8,811 bases of DNA from a candidate division WWE3 bacterium RIFOXYD1_FULL_39_9 (lineage in GTDB: Bacteria; Patescibacteriota; WWE3; UBA101185; UBA10185), in the NCBI GenBank assembly GCA_001773295.1, contig MEWG01000007.1:5195-14005 (forward strand), given 5' to 3'. A program made the position numbers and the translations under genes. Positions 1 to 4,673 of the stretch are shown here, piece after piece (position 1 is the first letter of the stretch; every line of letters starts with the position of its first letter). The notes under the pieces are model-generated. The model ran no database searches. It had not been told where the DNA came from and saw nothing but the letters and a program-made list of their open reading frames with translations.

Positions 1-2
1 AC

Positions 3-674
3 ACTGTCGACATCTTTTACGCAGTAGTGCTGGCTGTACTAGCGGCACTTTTCATGGCTTTTGACATTCAGAAATCAACAAGAATCAGGGAACTTTTAAC
101 TAAATTTGATCCCAAAATTATCTTAAGACTATCTACAAGCGGATTGTTATTTATTTTTAGCACTATTGGAGGAGCGTTAGTCATTCTTTATGCATTTGTT
201 GCTCCTGAATACAATGTAGGCAAGGAAATATCTTCAATTGTAGAAAAACCCTTAAAATCATTGGTTGAAACGCAGCTACGAAGTAACCTAGAAGAACAGC
301 TGGTTCCTTTGAACATGTCGGGTGGGCAGAATCTCGATCCGGAGGTTGAAAGTCTTCTTGAAAGATTTGGGCTCGATATTAACACTGCAGATTTGTCCAA
401 ATCAATGGATAGTAAAACTATTACCGACAACTTAATAAAAAATCTGGATATAAAAAATATTGTTGAGAAGGAGGTTAATGGATTTGTAAGTCCCTATAAA
501 AATCTAGTTCATCCTATACTGGCAGTACTTATGTTTGCATTGTTCCAATTTTATGCCGCAATATCAATGTTTATATATCTGGTAACTATTGACGGTATAT
601 TTTGGCTTGCAAAGAAATCCAACTTTTTTAAGACAGAGTTTGAGATGGTACAAAAGGAAATTTTAAAGTTTTAG
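3..674 (+). CDS. Unrecognised multi-pass membrane protein (5' end outside window)
   Basis: I do not recognise this protein. The frame is open to the left edge of the window, so the gene very likely starts upstream; the first in-window start codon, GTG at 27, is probably internal. The visible part has a hydrophobic segment at its beginning (around VVLAVLAALFMAF), a second around GLLFIFSTIGGALVILYAFV, a soluble stretch of about 100 residues rich in charged and amphipathic helix-like sequence, and a long hydrophobic C-terminal region (around HPILAVLMFALFQFYAA and on through IYLVTIDGIFWL) that could hold one or two more segments. It ends in a short basic/acidic tail. The layout suggests a membrane protein with a helical loop or extracytoplasmic domain between membrane hairpins. 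No catalytic motif is visible. Its stop codon lies inside the 3' end of the convergent truB gene. Existence as a gene is fairly sure; function is unknown. Confidence 0.75.
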   Translation, partial: TVDIFYAVVLAVLAALFMAFDIQKSTRIRELLTKFDPKIILRLSTSGLLFIFSTIGGALVILYAFVAPEYNVGKEISSIVEKPLKSLVETQLRSNLEEQLVPLNMSGGQNLDPEVESLLERFGLDINTADLSKSMDSKTITDNLIKNLDIKNIVEKEVNGFVSPYKNLVHPILAVLMFALFQFYAAISMFIYLVTIDGIFWLAKKSNFFKTEFEMVQKEILKF

Positions 675-1343
675 ATCTTCTACTTTTACTGCTTTATCGA
701 CTGTAAAATCACCGATTCTTGTTCTTACCAAACCCAGTAAAGTACCAGAATAGCCTATAACATCGCCTAAATCACGAGCTAAAGCTCTAATGTATGTACC
801 GTGAGAACATGTTACTTTTAGCTCGACAAAAGGGATGGCCGCAGCTCCTTCACTAGTTTCCAGTGTACGCATACCGTAGTTCATGATTTCTATAGAGTTT
901 ATGGTTACTTTTTTTATAGGTGTACTTTGAGCGTCAACCGATTTGCCTTTACGCGCCTTTTTATAAAGTGGTACGCCGCCTACCTTTACTGCAGAGTAAA
1001 CCGGCACTTGTTGTTTTATTACTCCGATAAATTTAGCAATGGCAACCGGCACATCTCTTTCTAAAATAGACAGAGCAGGGATTTGTCGTAACTCGGGAAC
1101 TTTTTCTAAATCATATGTTTCACTAAAAACACCAAAGCCTACAGTTGCAACGTATTCTTTATCGGTATGTAAAATGCTATCCTGCTTTTTGGTGTCCTGA
1201 TCAGTTAGAATAACTAAAACACCTTCTGCAAGAGGGTCTAGTGTACCTGCATGACCGACTTTTTTTATATTTAAGCGCCTTCTTATCTGGCTAACTACTC
1301 CAAAACTAGAAATATTTTTAGGTTTGTAAATATTCAGAATCAT
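663..1343 (-). CDS. truB: tRNA pseudouridine-55 synthase TruB
   Basis: TruB converts U55 in the T-loop of nearly all tRNAs to pseudouridine in the cytoplasm. The 226-residue protein shows the family landmarks in order: the N-terminal KPKNISSFGVV segment (usual form KPxGxTS); motif GHAGTLDPLAEGVL with His31 and the catalytic Asp36, matching E. coli His43 and Asp48; DKEYVATVGFG with the conserved Tyr64; SETYDLE (usual form TDTYDxxG); QQVPVYSAVKVGG; and CSHGTYIRALARDLG. It is shorter than E. coli TruB (about 314 residues) and has no obvious C-terminal PUA domain, so it looks like a minimal catalytic version. The ATG start at 1343 has no Shine-Dalgarno. Instead a perfect TATAAT lies 8 nt upstream, so the mRNA is probably leaderless or nearly so. 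The gene is divergent from the thrS cluster, and its last 12 bp overlap the convergent gene at 3-674. Confidence 0.96.
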   Translation of the reverse strand: MILNIYKPKNISSFGVVSQIRRRLNIKKVGHAGTLDPLAEGVLVILTDQDTKKQDSILHTDKEYVATVGFGVFSETYDLEKVPELRQIPALSILERDVPVAIAKFIGVIKQQVPVYSAVKVGGVPLYKKARKGKSVDAQSTPIKKVTINSIEIMNYGMRTLETSEGAAAIPFVELKVTCSHGTYIRALARDLGDVIGYSGTLLGLVRTRIGDFTVDKAVKVEDLKL

Positions 1344-1351
1344 TTTTTTGA

Positions 1352-1381
1352 ATTATAGACTAAACGGCAAATTCTTGACAC
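1352..1381 (-). promoter_or_regulatory. Predicted truB promoter giving a leaderless transcript
   Basis: On the minus strand, TATAAT (1352-1357) is a perfect sigma-70 -10 element. At 18-bp spacing the -35 position reads GTGTCA (1376-1381, 4 of 6 matches). Only 8 nt, TCAAAAAA, separate the -10 from the truB ATG, so transcription starting 6-7 nt after the -10 would put the AUG within a few bases of the 5' end. The weak -35 overlaps the TTGACA of the opposing promoter. Confidence 0.6.
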
Positions 1382-1403
1382 TACAACAATCAATACGTAT
1401 AAC
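1375..1403 (+). promoter_or_regulatory. Consensus promoter for the threonine leader and thrS cluster
   Basis: TTGACA (1375-1380, perfect) is separated by exactly 17 bp from TATAAC (1398-1403, 5 of 6). This is the best promoter in the window. A start 6-8 nt after the -10 falls at about 1409-1411, which coincides with the ATG of the leader ORF at 1411. The promoter reads into the threonine leader and then thrS, and probably drives the whole thrS-infC-rpmI-rplT run. Its -35 lies back to back with the truB promoter. Confidence 0.75.
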
Positions 1404-1410
1404 TAGTTCA

Positions 1411-1473
1411 ATGGATCTTTACTTGAGAACTACTTTAACTCTTACTACTACAACCCCGGTATGGGGTATTTAA
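1411..1473 (+). CDS. Threonine-rich leader peptide upstream of thrS
   Basis: A 20-codon ORF begins with ATG at 1411 and ends with TAA at 1471-1473. The product runs MDLYLR, then TTLTLTTTT, then PVWGI: seven threonines in nine consecutive residues (7-15), encoded by five ACT, one ACA and one ACC. Position, size and composition match attenuator leader peptides such as E. coli ThrL, where ribosome stalling at Thr codons reports scarcity of charged tRNA-Thr. Here the next gene is the threonyl-tRNA synthetase, whose product makes that charged tRNA. There is no room for a Shine-Dalgarno: the ATG coincides with the transcription start expected from the promoter at 1375-1403, so translation is probably leaderless. 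A hairpin (1453-1467) overlaps the last Thr codon through Gly19. What is seen is the ORF and its composition; the regulatory role is inferred. I give no symbol because thrL denotes the leader of a different operon. Confidence 0.82.
   Translation: MDLYLRTTLTLTTTTPVWGI
1453..1467 (+). promoter_or_regulatory. Hairpin overlapping the end of the threonine leader
   Basis: ACCCC (1453-1457), loop GGTAT, GGGGT (1463-1467) form a perfect 5-bp stem with four G-C pairs. It begins at the last Thr codon and ends six nucleotides before the leader stop codon begins (1471), so a ribosome stalled on codons 12-15 would cover its 5' arm. The following ATTTAACTGTG is only weakly T-rich, so it is not a textbook intrinsic terminator. 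It may act as a pause, a weak attenuator or part of a larger fold. I found no convincing competing antiterminator pairing by eye. Confidence 0.5.
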
Positions 1474-1509
1474 CTGTGTCAAAATTCATATGTATTTCAA
1501 ATAAACAGG

Positions 1510-1515
1510 TATAAT
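1510..1515 (+). promoter_or_regulatory. Possible second -10 element immediately before thrS
   Basis: A perfect TATAAT lies 18 nt before the thrS ATG. Upstream the best -35 match is TTCATA (1485-1490) at a long 19-bp spacing, and no extended -10 TG is present, so support is weak. If active, transcripts would start at about 1521-1523, right at the GGAG ribosome binding site, and would bypass the threonine leader. In an AT-rich spacer it could also be chance. Confidence 0.35.
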
Positions 1516-1517
1516 AA

Positions 1518-1532
1518 TTTGGAGAAACCAAA
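1518..1532 (+). promoter_or_regulatory. Hairpin enclosing the thrS Shine-Dalgarno
   Basis: TTTGG (1518-1522), loop AGAAA, CCAAA (1528-1532) can pair as 5 bp. The thrS Shine-Dalgarno GGAG (1521-1524) is split between stem and loop, and the ATG follows one base after the stem. The fold could modulate thrS translation, but it is weak (two G-C pairs) and may not be stable alone. GGAG stands 9 nt before ATG 1534, which supports that start. Confidence 0.35.
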
Positions 1533-1533
1533 A

Positions 1534-3330
1534 ATGAGTGCAAAAGAAAAAGTAATTGAAAAGTTAAAAGACGATCCACAGATGCCGTTGAGGCATACCG
1601 CTGAACATATTCTGCACATGTCTATGCAAGAACTTTATCCAAACTTGAAAAAAGTAATGGGTCCGCCAATTGAAGATGGTTTTTATTTTGACTTTGATTT
1701 AGATGAAAAAATATCACCTGAGGATTTCCCTAAGATCGAACAAAGGATGCAGGAGATAATCGATGCCAAGTTACCGATCAAACGAAGCGAAATCACTCAA
1801 GATGAGGCTAAGAAAATATTTAAGGACAACGAATATAAAATGCAGTGGCTAGGAGAAATTACTGACAGAAATGAGAAAATTTCTATCTATGAAACCGGCA
1901 CTGCAGGTGATAAGCACTACGATTTAGACCTGTGCGCAGGTCCTCACGTCGACAACACAAGCAAAGTTAAAGCATTCAAACTATTAAGCTTGGCGGGAGC
2001 TTATTGGAAAGGCAGTGAGAAGAACAAAATGCTTCAGAGAATTTACGCGACAGCTTTTGCAGATAAAAAAGATTTGGACACTTACCTTAATAATCTCGAA
2101 GAAGCAAAAAAACGCGACCACAGAAAGCTTGGAAGCGATCTTTTTGTTATTTCCGAAGACGTGGGAGCAGGCTTGGTACTTTGGACGCCTAACGGAGCCA
2201 TAATTCGTGAAGAACTGGAAAACTGGGCTAAGGAAACAGAAGAGGCATGGGGATATCAAAGAGTCGCCACTCCGCATATTGCTAAACACACTCTATACGA
2301 AACCTCTGGTCATTTGCCCTATTACAAAGACGACATGTATGCGCCGATGATCATTGATGACGAAGAATACTATCTAAAAGGCATGAATTGCCCACACCAC
2401 CACATTATCTATAACGCACAGCCCAAGTCCTACCGTGATTTACCAGTGAGATACGCGGAATATGGCATGGTTTATCGATTTGAAGACTCCGGAGCGCTTT
2501 TCGGGTTAATGAGAGTCAGATCAATTTGCCAAAATGATGCTCACATCTACTGCACTATTGAACAGGCAGAAGAAGAATTTCTAAAGACACTGGAACTATA
2601 CGATTACTATTACAAGACGCTTGGGTTATCCAAAGACGATTATTATGCTGTAATTGGCCTACCAAGCGAGGAAAAGAGGAATAAATATCACGGAGATAAA
2701 GCAACCTGGGATTTGGCGGAAAAAATAACCAGAAGTGCCGTCAAGAAGTTTGGCATTCACTACGAAGAGGACGTTGGAGGAGCAGCATTTTACGGCCCTA
2801 AGATAGATATCAACATAAAATCTTCTATTGGTAAGGAATACGCTATTTCTACTGCTCAGCTGGATCTATACATGCCCACTAGGTTTAATCTTGAATATAC
2901 AGACAAGGATGGCAGTAAAAAACTGGTCGCAGTAATACATAGGGCACCTTTGGGCTCCCATGAACGCTTTATTGGATTTTTGATCGAACACTTTGCAGGA
3001 GCATTTCCTGTGTGGCTATCTCCGGTGCAAGTCATGGTTGTTCCTATCGGCGAAAAGCACGTGGAATACGCCCAAAAGGTCGCAGCAGAATTAAAAGCCA
3101 ATAGGTTACGCGTATCGATAGATGACAGAAACGACACCATGCAGTCCAAAATCCGCGATGCACAAATGAAAAAGATCCCTTATATGCTGATAGTAGGGGA
3201 CAGAGAGGCTGAAAATGAAGCTGTAAGTGTAAGATTAAGGACAGGCGAAGATCTGAAATCACATCCTTTGAAAGAGGTTTGTGAGAAAATAAACGAAATC
3301 AGATTGACCAAAAGCCTACATTTATGGTAA
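1534..3330 (+). CDS. thrS: Threonyl-tRNA synthetase without the TGS domain
   Basis: This class II synthetase attaches threonine to tRNA-Thr and hydrolyses Ser-tRNA-Thr in its editing domain. I chose ATG 1534 (598 residues) over the in-frame TTG at 1519 because GGAG lies 9 nt upstream of the ATG. After a short lead-in the protein enters the N2 editing domain directly: RHTAEH with His21/His25 and CAGPH with Cys134/His138. The N-terminal TGS domain of E. coli ThrRS (642 residues) is absent. The catalytic core holds the zinc ligands Cys286 (in MNCP), His337 (in NDAH) and His469 (in HRAPLGS), spaced much as in E. coli (334, 385, 511), plus the motif 2 arginine Arg315. The C-terminal anticodon-binding domain starts near PVWLSPVQVMVVP and includes RVSIDDRNDTMQSKIRDA. 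The gene heads the translation cluster behind a threonine-rich leader; infC follows after 48 nt in the same reading frame. Confidence 0.97.
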   Translation: MSAKEKVIEKLKDDPQMPLRHTAEHILHMSMQELYPNLKKVMGPPIEDGFYFDFDLDEKISPEDFPKIEQRMQEIIDAKLPIKRSEITQDEAKKIFKDNEYKMQWLGEITDRNEKISIYETGTAGDKHYDLDLCAGPHVDNTSKVKAFKLLSLAGAYWKGSEKNKMLQRIYATAFADKKDLDTYLNNLEEAKKRDHRKLGSDLFVISEDVGAGLVLWTPNGAIIREELENWAKETEEAWGYQRVATPHIAKHTLYETSGHLPYYKDDMYAPMIIDDEEYYLKGMNCPHHHIIYNAQPKSYRDLPVRYAEYGMVYRFEDSGALFGLMRVRSICQNDAHIYCTIEQAEEEFLKTLELYDYYYKTLGLSKDDYYAVIGLPSEEKRNKYHGDKATWDLAEKITRSAVKKFGIHYEEDVGGAAFYGPKIDINIKSSIGKEYAISTAQLDLYMPTRFNLEYTDKDGSKKLVAVIHRAPLGSHERFIGFLIEHFAGAFPVWLSPVQVMVVPIGEKHVEYAQKVAAELKANRLRVSIDDRNDTMQSKIRDAQMKKIPYMLIVGDREAENEAVSVRLRTGEDLKSHPLKEVCEKINEIRLTKSLHLW

Positions 3331-3341
3331 GTTACATGTCG

Positions 3342-3353
3342 TGCTGAGAAGCA
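3342..3353 (+). other. Small GNRA-type hairpin between thrS and infC
   Basis: TGCT (3342-3345), GAGA (a GNRA tetraloop), AGCA (3350-3353) form a 4-bp stem that a G-U pair (3341 with 3354) can extend. It sits in the 48-nt spacer, 11 nt before the infC Shine-Dalgarno. It is too short to call a terminator. It could be an mRNA processing or protein-binding element, or chance. Confidence 0.25.
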
Positions 3354-3364
3354 TTATCGATTAT

Positions 3365-3381
3365 GGAGGGTTACAACAATA
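3365..3381 (+). promoter_or_regulatory. Strong Shine-Dalgarno deciding an ATA start for infC
   Basis: GGAGGG (3365-3370) is the best Shine-Dalgarno in the window. Nine nt after GGAGG comes ATA (3379-3381) in the infC frame; thrS has the same 9-nt spacing. No ATG, GTG or TTG lies in frame between the thrS stop and TTG 3424, and a start at 3424 would cut into the conserved IF3 N-domain. Confidence 0.65.
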
Positions 3382-3879
3382 GATAGATATTACGAGATAA
3401 ATAACAGAATCAAGGCCGCAGAATTGCGTGTTATTACTGGTGAAGGTGAGAATTTGGGCGTCATGAAGACATCGGACGCACTAAACTTAGCAAGAGGTAA
3501 AGAACTTGATTTGATTGTTGTTACTCCAAATAGCGTGCCTCCGGTGGCAAAACTTCTTGATTTCAAGAAATTTTTGTATCTGGAAAAGAAGAAGAAATCG
3601 ACTGTAAAATCCAGAAAAAGCGGTCTAAAAGAGATTAAAATGGGACCATCTACTGGAGAAGGTGACGTAAACAGACAGATTGAACGCGCTAAAGAATTTA
3701 TTAGTGAAGGAAACAGGGTAAAAGTAACAATTACCTTAAGGGGAAGAGAAAACCTTTATCCTGATATAGCGTTTGATAAAATTAGAAAGTTCCAAGCTGC
3801 TTTGGAGGAGACAGCAAAACCCGAAGCGGACGCGAGACAAATGGGTAATATGATATCCATGGTACTTGTAGCCAAATAG
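3379..3879 (+). CDS. infC: Translation initiation factor IF-3 with probable AUA start
   Basis: IF3 binds the 30S subunit, keeps it apart from 50S and checks start-codon and initiator-tRNA pairing. From ATA 3379 the protein has 166 residues, close to the family norm. The N-terminal domain reads DRYYEINNRIKAAELRVI then GENLGVM, DLIVVTPNSVPPVAKLLDFKKF and a lysine-rich linker. The C-terminal domain holds KEIKMGPSTGEGD, RAKEFISEGNRVKVTI and LRGRENLYP (usual form FRGREMAH). The segment NNRIKAAELRVI corresponds to NGEIRAQEVRL of E. coli and lies partly upstream of the first conventional start (TTG 3424, codon 16), so translation must begin earlier; ATA 3379 behind GGAGGG is the only well-placed choice. 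E. coli infC likewise uses a non-canonical codon, AUU, through which IF3 represses itself. rpmI follows after 10 nt. Family identity is certain; the start codon is inferred. Confidence 0.93.
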   Translation: MDRYYEINNRIKAAELRVITGEGENLGVMKTSDALNLARGKELDLIVVTPNSVPPVAKLLDFKKFLYLEKKKKSTVKSRKSGLKEIKMGPSTGEGDVNRQIERAKEFISEGNRVKVTITLRGRENLYPDIAFDKIRKFQAALEETAKPEADARQMGNMISMVLVAK

Positions 3880-3889
3880 AAATACTGAT

Positions 3890-4105
3890 ATGCCTAAATT
3901 AAAAACGAAAAAAACATTAACTAAAAGAATAAAGGTTACCAAAAACGGTAAGATTATGAAAAAGCAGACTCGTACCGGACATTTAAAATCAAAGTGGTCT
4001 GCCAGTAAAAAATCAAGAAAGAATAATATGGAACTCCAGCTTAATAGAGGACATATTAAAGTTATTAAAAAATTATTAGCAAGGGGCGGTGGCAAAGTAA
4101 AATAA
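3890..4105 (+). CDS. rpmI: Ribosomal protein bL35
   Basis: This is a small, highly basic 50S subunit protein of 71 residues. The start MPKLKTKKTLTKRIKVTKNGKI matches the family form MPKMKTKxxxxKRFKxTGxGK, followed by GHLKSKWSASKKSRKNN and a C-terminal HIKVIKKLLARGGGKVK. It is slightly longer than the usual 64-66 residues because of its basic tail. It lies between infC and rplT as in E. coli and B. subtilis. The 10-nt gap from infC shows no Shine-Dalgarno, so it is probably translated by coupling to infC. In E. coli, L20 represses this gene through an RNA pseudoknot upstream; the short gap here leaves no space for such a site outside the infC coding sequence. Confidence 0.95.
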   Translation: MPKLKTKKTLTKRIKVTKNGKIMKKQTRTGHLKSKWSASKKSRKNNMELQLNRGHIKVIKKLLARGGGKVK

Positions 4106-4120
4106 AGCTATCGGATAAAT

Positions 4121-4483
4121 ATGCCAAGAGTAAAAGGCGGTCCAAGAGGACACAGAAAACATAGAAAAATAGTAGCATTAGCCAAAGGTTTTAGAGGCTC
4201 AAGAAACAGATTGTTCAAACGCGCCAACGAAGGCGTAGTAAGAGCATTAGAACACGCTTTTGCCGGTAGAAGACAAAAAAGAAGAGACTTGAGAAGACTT
4301 TGGATAACAAGAATAACAGCCGCACTAACTGACAGCGGAATCAATTACAGCAGATTTATGTCTGCACTTAAAAACACAAATATTGAGTTGAATCGTAAGG
4401 TTTTATCCGAGATGGCAATAAACGATCCCAAGGCTTTCGGCGACGTTGTAGAAAAAGCAAAAGCCTTTTTTGAAAAGAAATAA
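4121..4483 (+). CDS. rplT: Ribosomal protein bL20
   Basis: L20 binds 23S rRNA early in 50S assembly. The 120-residue protein matches the family along its length: MPRVKGG, HRKHRKIVALAKGFRGSRN (basic N-terminal extension, usual form RxRHKKILKxAKGYxGxRS), AFAGRRQKRRDLRRLWITRI, ALTDSGINYSRFMSALK, and IELNRKVLSEMAINDPKAFGDVVEKAK. The start ATG 4121 lies 15 nt after the rpmI stop, with only a weak GGA upstream. In E. coli and B. subtilis L20 represses its own operon by binding an mRNA mimic of its rRNA site; I see no separate leader for that here. A 190-bp gap without a confident gene follows before pheS. Confidence 0.97.
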   Translation: MPRVKGGPRGHRKHRKIVALAKGFRGSRNRLFKRANEGVVRALEHAFAGRRQKRRDLRRLWITRITAALTDSGINYSRFMSALKNTNIELNRKVLSEMAINDPKAFGDVVEKAKAFFEKK

Positions 4484-4555
4484 GGGATCTTTCGTAACGG
4501 TAATCCATTAATTTATCCCAAAAGCTGAGTTTTTCATTCTAGGCTGCACATTTTA

Positions 4556-4609
4556 GTGTGACGAGAGTACTCGTTCACTTTCGTGTGACGAGAGTACTCG
4601 TTCACTTTC
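4556..4609 (+). repeat. Two tandem 27-bp self-complementary repeats before pheS
   Basis: Two identical 27-bp units lie head to tail at 4556-4582 and 4583-4609, followed by a 5-base start of a third (4610-4614). Each unit contains a hairpin (4558-4578 and 4585-4605): GTGACGAG, loop AGTA, CTCG-T-TCAC, giving 8 bp with one bulged T. Because the units are identical, the 3' arm of the first can pair instead with the 5' arm of the second across TTTCGT. That gives three competing hairpins in the 1:2, 2:3, 3:4 arrangement of attenuators. The unit length is a multiple of three, so a reading frame passes through intact. The repeats are seen directly; any function is inferred. Confidence 0.9.
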
Positions 4610-4629
4610 GTGTGGAGTTTTGCTTATAG
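4558..4629 (+). CDS. Speculative short leader ORF through the repeats before pheS
   Basis: From GTG 4558 a 23-codon frame runs through both repeats to TAG 4627-4629. Its product is two copies of a nine-residue unit (initiator/V-TRVLVHFR) followed by VEFCL. Phe occurs at codons 8, 17 and 21, each TTT; the first falls in the linker between the two hairpins. The gap holds the same place as E. coli pheM, the leader peptide of pheST. Against this, the ORF starts at GTG, I see no convincing Shine-Dalgarno or -10 before it, and three Phe in 23 codons is a modest enrichment compared with the threonine leader. It could simply be an open frame left by the repeats. Confidence 0.2.
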   Translation: MTRVLVHFRVTRVLVHFRVEFCL

Positions 4630-4630
4630 T
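4601..4630 (+). promoter_or_regulatory. Weak candidate promoter before pheS
   Basis: TTCACT (4601-4606, 4 of 6) and TATAGT (4625-4630, 5 of 6) are 18 bp apart. A start near 4637 would give a leader of about 37 nt before pheS. The -35 would lie in the second repeat. The match is modest for an AT-rich region; readthrough from rplT is the alternative. Confidence 0.3.
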
Positions 4631-4673
4631 TGCGTTAGAATTGAGTAAGTCTAATAGGACTAGGATAAAGAAA

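Noticed and set aside
1519..1533. TTG at 1519 as the thrS start
   Set aside because: It would be leaderless only if the transcript began there. ATG 1534 has GGAG at 9 nt, and the five extra residues have no family counterpart.
1344..1533. T-box riboswitch upstream of thrS
   Set aside because: The region is only 190 bp, with no recognisable T-box sequence or stem I layout. The Thr-rich ORF explains it better.
2856..3149. Minus-strand open frames inside thrS, pheS and pheT, and the 8037-8411 plus-strand frame in the penicillin-binding protein gene
   Set aside because: They lie entirely within strongly recognised genes and encode low-complexity or unmatched sequence; they are shadows.
4484..4519. 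Terminator after rplT (GGGAT 4484-4488 with ATCCC 4515-4519)
   Set aside because: It is a five-bp stem across a 26-nt loop with no good T-run, so it is not convincing.
4512..4556. Open frame reading EFFILGCTF before pheS as a pheM-like leader
   Set aside because: It contains adjacent Phe codons, but it follows a stop and has no ATG, GTG or TTG start.
4556..4614. CRISPR array
   Set aside because: The two units are directly adjacent with no spacers, and there are only two.
4620..4673. TTG at 4620 as the pheS start
   Set aside because: It overlaps the candidate -10 and adds 18 residues with no family match. ATG 4674 has AGGA at 8 nt and gives the normal PheS length.
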